From: Falsiroseomonas sp046052145
GTDB taxonomy: Bacteria > Pseudomonadota > Alphaproteobacteria > Acetobacterales > Acetobacteraceae
Direction of reading: 5' to 3'
Assembly: GCA_046052145.1 (NCBI GenBank)
Contig: JBJOMW010000012.1
Span: forward strand, 1 to 64,000
DNA length: 64,000 bases
The position numbers and the translations under genes were made by a program. The notes under the pieces are model-generated. The model was not told where the DNA came from. It was given only the letters and a program-made list of their open reading frames with translations, and did no database searches. This document shows, in pieces, positions 60,131 to 64,000 of this stretch (its first letter is position 1; each line of letters starts with the position of its first letter).

Positions 60131-60318
60131 GGGGAGGGCTCTGCCCTCCCCAAACCCCACCCGCCAGGAGCCGAGAGCTCCTGGACCTCGATCAGTTTAA
60201 CGCCGAATGGGGTGGGGGCACTTCGGCCCCCACCCCATTCGGCGTTGAAAACTCATGGGTTCCAAGGGGCCACTGCCCCTTGGCAGGGAGGGTCTGGGAG
60301 GGACAGCGTCCCTCCCAG
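60131..60318. repeat. Cluster of five consecutive inverted repeats
   Basis: Five perfect hairpins lie in tandem in the gap between two convergent genes. Stems: 60131-60139 / 60143-60151 (9 bp, loop TCT); 60164-60171 / 60177-60184 (8 bp); 60199-60219 / 60226-60246 (21 bp, loop ACTTCG); 60262-60270 / 60275-60283 (9 bp, loop CACT); 60294-60304 / 60308-60318 (11 bp, loop AGC). No coding sequence fits the region and no T-run follows any stem. It looks like a composite REP/BIME-like element, or a strong bidirectional transcription barrier. Confidence 0.85.
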
Positions 60319-60336
60319 AAGCTCACCCAGCCCCGC

Positions 60337-61332
60337 TCAATCCACCGTCGCGCGGGCGTCCCGGACCACCTCGGCCCAGCGGGCCACGTCGCGTTCCTGC
60401 ACGGCGCGAAATTCGGCCGGCGTGCGGACCGTCGGGGGCTCGATGCCCTGGTCCTGGATCAGCCAGGTGCGGAATTCGGGCTCGGAGATGATCTTCACGA
60501 TCTCCTCGTTCAGCCGCTGCGTGATCTCGGCCGGCAGGCCCGCCGGGCCGAAGATGCCGTACCAGGTGGTGCTCTCGAAGCTCGGCAGGCCGCAGGCCTC
60601 GGCCACGGTCGGCACATCGGGCAGTGCGGGGATGCGGGTGCGGGTGGTGACGGCGAGCCCTCGCACCTGCCCCTGCTGGATCATCGGGATGGCCGGCCCG
60701 GACTGGTTGAAGAAGATGTCGATCTGCCCGCCGAGCAGCGCCGTGACGACGCCCGCCTGGCCAGTGAAGGGCACGTGCACGATGTCGAGGTTCGCGACCG
60801 ACGCGAAGCGCGCCCCGGCCAGGTGGGTGGAGGCGCCGTTACCTGTGCTGCCGTAGTTCAGCGCGCCGGGCCGGGCGCGCGCGTCGTTGATGACGTCCAT
60901 GCAGGTGCGATATTGGCCGCGGCGTTCGATGCTGGTGGTCAGCACGTTCGGCACATCGCCGAGATGGGCGATCGGCGTGAAGTCGCGCAGCACATTGAAG
61001 GGCAGGCTGCGGTAGAGCGTCTGGTTGATCGCATGCGTGCCCGCCGTGCCGAACAGGATCACATGACCGTCCGGCCGCGCCTTGGCGACGAAGTCGGACG
61101 CCACATTGCCACCGGCACCGATGCGCGGATTGACCACGACGGGCTGGCCCAGGATGCGGCTCAGTGGCTCCGCGATGCGGCGGGCGTAGATGCCGACGCC
61201 GGAGGAGTTCGGGAAGCCGATCGCCATCTCGATCGGCCGGTTGGGCCAGGCAGGCGCCTGCTGGGCGGCGGCCGGCGCGGCGGCGAGGAGCACCGGCAGG
61301 GCAAGGGCGAGCAAGCGGCGGGGCAGCGTCAT
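60337..61332 (-). CDS. Bug (TctC-like) periplasmic solute-binding protein
   Basis: 331-residue receptor with signal peptide MTLPRRLLALALPVLLAAAPAAAQ. IEMAIGFPNSSGVGIYARRIAEPL is a variant of the first ligand loop (in part: GFPNSSGVGIYARR), lacking the usual PxGxxD. VVNPRIGAGGNVASDFVAKARPDGH, NYGSTGNGASTHLAGARFAS and LPDVPTVAEACG are canonical (each given in part). No permease genes adjacent. The gene converges with the HD-like gene across the hairpin cluster. ATG at 61332. Confidence 0.92.
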   Translation of the reverse strand: MTLPRRLLALALPVLLAAAPAAAQQAPAWPNRPIEMAIGFPNSSGVGIYARRIAEPLSRILGQPVVVNPRIGAGGNVASDFVAKARPDGHVILFGTAGTHAINQTLYRSLPFNVLRDFTPIAHLGDVPNVLTTSIERRGQYRTCMDVINDARARPGALNYGSTGNGASTHLAGARFASVANLDIVHVPFTGQAGVVTALLGGQIDIFFNQSGPAIPMIQQGQVRGLAVTTRTRIPALPDVPTVAEACGLPSFESTTWYGIFGPAGLPAEITQRLNEEIVKIISEPEFRTWLIQDQGIEPPTVRTPAEFRAVQERDVARWAEVVRDARATVD

Positions 61333-61443
61333 GGCGTCTCTCCAGCGGCGAAAGCGGCGCCATCTTCGGCCTGGAGCCAATCGACGCAAGCCCTTGCTGG
61401 CGTGCAGGGCCCGGCGAAGACACGACGCAGCCGCGCCGGCAAC

Positions 61444-61471
61444 AAAAAACCCCGGCCGCGAGCGGCCGGGG
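61444..61471 (-). terminator. Rho-independent terminator of the cold-shock gene
   Basis: On the minus strand, a GC-rich hairpin (arms 61462-61471 and 61450-61459, sequence CCCCGGCCGC and its complement) is followed by six consecutive T (complement of A at 61444-61449). It lies 30 bp after the stop of the cold-shock gene and so ends its transcript. It is the clearest terminator in the window. Confidence 0.85.
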
Positions 61472-61500
61472 TCCCTTGCTTTGCCCGGGGGGGGCAAAGA

Positions 61501-62241
61501 TTACTTGATCGTCACAGCCTGGCGGCCGCGCTGCCCGTCACGGACATCCAGGGCGACCTTCTCGCCCTGCTGGACGTCCACGCGGCCCGCGCGCTGCAGC
61601 ACGGAGGAGTGCAGGAACACGTCCTGCCCACCATCGTCCGGGGTGACGAAGCCGAAGCCACGCACCTGGTCGAACCACTTGACCGTGCCGTTCACGCCAT
61701 AGGTCGGCCCGCCCTCATCGCGGCCGAAGTCGCGACGGGGGGCACGATCGCCAAAGCCGCCGGAGCGCGGCGAGCCGAAGCCGCCACCACCACCGCCGCC
61801 ACCGAAGTCACGCCGCGGGGGACGGTCGCCGAAGCCACCGCCGCCACCACCGAAGTCGCGCCGCGGGGGACGATCGCCGAAGCCGCCGCCGCCACCGAAG
61901 TCGCGCCGCGGGGGACGGTCGCCGAAGCCACCGCCGCCGAAATCGCGCCGCGGGGGACGGTCGCCGAAGCCACCGCGCGGACGGTCGCCGCCGCCCGGGC
62001 CCTTGGTCATGCTGTGGATGCGCGTGACCAGACGCCGCCCCTGGCGGTCAGAGCCGATCTCGCACATGAACTTGTCGCCGGTCTCCGGCGGTTCGATCCC
62101 CGCTTCCGTCAGGGCGGAAGCGTGGAAAAAGACGTCCTGCCCATCGGGCCCAAGGACGAAGCCGAAGCCTTTACGGGCATTGTACCACTTGACCTCGGCC
62201 TCGAGCGGGCCTTCGCCACCCTGTTCGTTGTCGGGAAACAC
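61501..62241 (-). CDS. Two-domain cold-shock protein with Gly/Arg repeat linker
   Basis: 246-residue RNA/ssDNA-binding protein with two cold-shock domains: CSD1 about residues 13-78 (RNP1-like KGFGFV at 24-29, RNP2-like DVFFH at 36-40) and CSD2 about 182-246 (RGFGFV 194-199, DVFLH 207-211). They are separated by a linker (about 80-173) made of units FGDRPPRRDFGG with growing glycine tails. Alphaproteobacteria often carry two-domain CspA proteins, but the Arg/Gly linker is unusual. Start is GTG at 62241 (MFPDNEQGG); an ATG is not available in frame. A 103-bp leader with a hairpin precedes it, and a strong terminator follows. Confidence 0.93.
   Translation of the reverse strand: MFPDNEQGGEGPLEAEVKWYNARKGFGFVLGPDGQDVFFHASALTEAGIEPPETGDKFMCEIGSDRQGRRLVTRIHSMTKGPGGGDRPRGGFGDRPPRRDFGGGGFGDRPPRRDFGGGGGFGDRPPRRDFGGGGGGFGDRPPRRDFGGGGGGGGFGSPRSGGFGDRAPRRDFGRDEGGPTYGVNGTVKWFDQVRGFGFVTPDDGGQDVFLHSSVLQRAGRVDVQQGEKVALDVRDGQRGRQAVTIK
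61723..61968 (-). repeat. In-frame tandem repeats encoding the Gly/Arg linker
   Basis: Five copies of a unit coding FGDRPPRRDFG lie between the two cold-shock domains: residues 92-105, 106-120, 121-136, 137-154 and 163-173 (last copy has Ala for the first Pro). The glycine tails are 4, 5, 6 and 8 long, so unit lengths are 42, 45, 48 and 54 bp. The regular growth suggests slippage or unequal crossing over and makes this a likely length-polymorphic locus. Confidence 0.85.
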
Positions 62242-62296
62242 GATCGGTATCTATCCACTACAGAACGACACGACCCGACACGATGCAGGGCCGCCA

Positions 62297-62319
62297 GCGG
62301 TCAGCATGGCACTGACCGC
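62297..62319 (-). promoter_or_regulatory. Hairpin in the leader of the cold-shock gene
   Basis: Perfect 8-bp stem GCGGTCAG / CTGACCGC with a 7-base loop, in the 103-bp region between the dadA stop (62345) and the csp GTG (62241). Cold-shock mRNAs commonly have structured leaders. It could be a leader element, or separate the two transcripts; no T-run follows. Upstream TTGACT at 62343-62348 has no matching -10 element. Confidence 0.35.
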
Positions 62320-62344
62320 CCCCGAACACCAGCAGAAAACGAAG

Positions 62345-63610
62345 TCAAGCAAAACGTGATGGGCGGAACGGCCCCAGTGGAAGCTCCGTTGCCTGGCCCG
62401 ACAGCAGGCTCGCCACCGCCCGCGCGGTCCGCGGCCCGGCCACCAGACCGACATGGCCATGCCCAAAGGCGAGCAGCACATCGGCGCTCGCCCCCGCCGG
62501 CCCGATGCAGGGCAGCCCATCCGGCATGGAGGGGCGATGGCCCATCCAGACCTTCACCCGATCCGCCGGCAAGTCCCGCGGCAGGTTGGGGAAGCTGCGC
62601 AACAAATGATCGCGCAATATCTCGGCCCGCTTCCAGTTCGCCGCCGCGGCAAGACCCGCGATCTCCACCTGGCCCGCGCAGCGCAAGCCGCGGTCAGTCA
62701 GCGTCACCGACATCTTGCCGTCATAGGGCATCAGCGGCGTGCCGGGGCCAATGGGGGCATCCAGGATCATCGCGTGGTAGCCACGCTCCGTCTCGAGCGG
62801 CACGTCGGAGCCGGCCGCCGCCGCCAGCGCCTTGGAATAGGCCCCGGCACAAATCACCGCCTTGTCGGCCGCGACCTCCCCGGCCTCGGTCAGCACGGCC
62901 TGGAGCCGCCCACCCTCGATCCGGAAGCCGGTGGCGCGAACCCGGCGCAGCGCCGCGCCCTCGGCCACGGCCTGCGCGACCAGGGCGGCGACATAGGCGC
63001 CAGGGTCGCGGCAATGCCCGCCTTCCTCCACCAGCACGCCGAAGCCGTAGCGGCGGTCGAGCTCGGGCTCGCGCTGGCGCATCTCATCGGCGCCAAGCTC
63101 CATCCACTCGATGCCGACCTTGCGCCGGATGCGCCAGGCCATCGCTTCGTTTTCGAACTGGGCGCGGCTTTCGTAGACATACATCAGCCCGCGCCGCTCG
63201 ATCAGCCGCGCGACGCCGGCGCGCTCGGCCAGCTGCCGGTGCAGGGCGGGCGCGTCGGCCAGCAGCGGGCGGATGGCGCGCGCGGTTGCTTCCACCTTCG
63301 CCTCGGTCCAGCCGGCGCGCAGATACTTCACCAGCCAGGGCGCCACCTTCGGCAGATAGGACCAGCGGATCGCCAGCGGCCCGAGCGGGTCCATCAGGAA
63401 TTTCGGGATCTTCTTCCACAGCCCCGGCATCGCGGGCGGGATCACCGACATCGGGCTCAGCCAGCAGCCATTGCCGTAGGAGGCCGCCTGCTCCCCGCCC
63501 GGCTCACCGGGCTCGATGATCGTCACGCGGAAGCCCGCGGCCAGCGCCTCCAGCGCGGTTGCCGCGCCGACGATGCCAGCGCCGATCACCACGACATGCG
63601 GGGCGCTCAT
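62345..63610 (-). CDS. FAD-dependent D-amino-acid dehydrogenase (DadA-like)
   Basis: 421-residue flavoprotein of the DAO/DadA family, oxidising the alpha-carbon of a D-amino acid or similar amine and passing electrons to quinones. Rossmann GAGIVGAATALEALAAG at residues 10-26, then ASYGNGCWLSP, EEGGHCRDPGAYVAAL, and the C-terminal WMGHRPSMPDGLPCIGPA with the FAD loop near FGHGHVGLVAGP. Start ATG at 63610 overlaps the HpxZ-like stop (ATGA), so the pair is co-translated. Other members of the family act on proline, glycine or opines; substrate is not fixed. Confidence 0.9.
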   Translation of the reverse strand: MSAPHVVVIGAGIVGAATALEALAAGFRVTIIEPGEPGGEQAASYGNGCWLSPMSVIPPAMPGLWKKIPKFLMDPLGPLAIRWSYLPKVAPWLVKYLRAGWTEAKVEATARAIRPLLADAPALHRQLAERAGVARLIERRGLMYVYESRAQFENEAMAWRIRRKVGIEWMELGADEMRQREPELDRRYGFGVLVEEGGHCRDPGAYVAALVAQAVAEGAALRRVRATGFRIEGGRLQAVLTEAGEVAADKAVICAGAYSKALAAAAGSDVPLETERGYHAMILDAPIGPGTPLMPYDGKMSVTLTDRGLRCAGQVEIAGLAAAANWKRAEILRDHLLRSFPNLPRDLPADRVKVWMGHRPSMPDGLPCIGPAGASADVLLAFGHGHVGLVAGPRTARAVASLLSGQATELPLGPFRPSRFA

Positions 63611-64000
63611 CGCCGCATCTCCCGCCCGGGGTCACCCTGTCCAAGCAGCGAGACATGCGCCGAGACGACGCGCCAGCCTTCCGGCAAGCGCGCCATGATC
63701 TTGGTCTCGCGCCCGATCAGCCCGGTGCCGACGCGCTCATATTCCAGATGCGTCGCGGCGAAGTCGCGCCCGAAGGCGACGATGTGCACCTTGCGCTGGA
63801 TGCGCTGCGCATAGGCCTTCACGGACCCGCGGAAGGCGCGGATCGCGTCATGGCCGTAGAGAATTTCAGTGATGCCGAAGCGCACGGTGCGCGGATCGGC
63901 CCAGAAGATCTCGTCAAGGACCGCCGTCTCATTCGCCATGAGCGCCGCCTCGTAGCGGTCGAAGACGGCGCGGACCTCCGCCAGCACCGCCGGATCGTCG
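63607..64000 (-). CDS. hpxZ: HpxZ/AtzH-like protein, 5' truncated
   Basis: About 130 residues visible of a SnoaL/NTF2-like small protein of the AtzH/HpxZ (oxalurate catabolism) group; the N-terminus is beyond the right edge. VLAEVRAVFDRYEAALMANE and LDEIFWADPRTVRFGITEILYGHDAIRAFR (in part: RTVRFGITEILYG), and KIMARLPEGWRVVSAHVSLL are typical. The open frame continues to the edge with DDPAVLAEV, like the HpxZ start, so only a few residues are missing. HpxZ/AtzH accompanies the amidases HpxW/AtzE, which act in oxalurate or biuret hydrolysis; they may lie beyond the edge. Confidence 0.8.
   Translation of the reverse strand, partial: DDPAVLAEVRAVFDRYEAALMANETAVLDEIFWADPRTVRFGITEILYGHDAIRAFRGSVKAYAQRIQRKVHIVAFGRDFAATHLEYERVGTGLIGRETKIMARLPEGWRVVSAHVSLLGQGDPGREMRR

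Noticed and set aside
61486..61498. G-run (GGGGGGGG) near the cold-shock terminator as a quadruplex site
   Set aside because: Only one run is present; a quadruplex needs four runs nearby.
60280..63519. A 1079-residue rightward open frame over Bug, cold-shock and dadA genes
   Set aside because: Three real leftward genes with clear motifs, signal peptide and a terminator occupy this stretch. The frame also crosses the hairpin cluster and contains low-complexity repeats.

Overview
The window is very GC-rich, densely packed bacterial chromosome. The gene content fits an alphaproteobacterium of the Acetobacteraceae, most like a Roseomonas-type organism. Pointers are a fused SecDF, the double-domain cold-shock protein, a Zur/HisI/COG0523 module, malonyl-CoA decarboxylase, several Bug (TctC-like) solute receptors, and long operons of amidohydrolases with ABC importers. 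The family placement is inference from gene families and composition; there is no rRNA marker here. I saw no rRNA, tRNA, CRISPR array, intact insertion sequence or prophage.

Layout. 1-2546: 3' truncated transketolase/AceE-like gene and an exported hypothetical. 2729-6118: dTDP-L-rhamnose operon rfbBACD, ending tail to tail with malonyl-CoA decarboxylase. 7624-11255: nicotinamide-nucleotide repair enzyme, orphan ParA, a GNAT and a DMT transporter. 11293-14697: Nudix hydrolase, AlaX, sulfurtransferase and cystathionine beta-lyase, overlapping or within a few bases of each other. 14728-16858: Zur divergent from hisI and a His-rich COG0523 GTPase. 16895-19847: SemiSWEET, then a GNAT-nitrilase-lpxB operon. 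19981-20073: direct repeats that look like an insertion-sequence end, then a Gfo/Idh oxidoreductase, SecDF with a coupled Bug receptor, and an EAL protein.

25972-38132 (minus strand) is one long catabolic operon: RraA-like aldolase/lyase, thioesterase, two amidohydrolases, a complete dipeptide-type ABC importer, iron alcohol dehydrogenase and an FMN 2-hydroxyacid oxidase. 38918-53041 (minus strand) is a second one: a complete Liv-type importer with its binding protein, MmgE/PrpD, hydantoinase/oxoprolinase A and B, an isochorismatase-fold hydrolase without the catalytic Cys, a flavoprotein and an orphan molybdenum hydroxylase large subunit. Both read as import-and-hydrolyse pathways for organic nitrogen compounds. 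The substrates cannot be read from the sequence.

53346-64000 holds a small basic protein, another DMT exporter, several binding proteins without transporters (two Bug, one NMT1-like, one PhnD-like), an amidohydrolase, an HD-family protein that has lost its HD dyad, a block of five consecutive hairpins, a two-domain cold-shock protein with an expanding Gly/Arg repeat linker and a clear terminator, DadA-like D-amino-acid dehydrogenase and a truncated HpxZ-like gene. Start codons were chosen from family alignment, Shine-Dalgarno spacing and stop/start overlaps; many starts are GTG or TTG.
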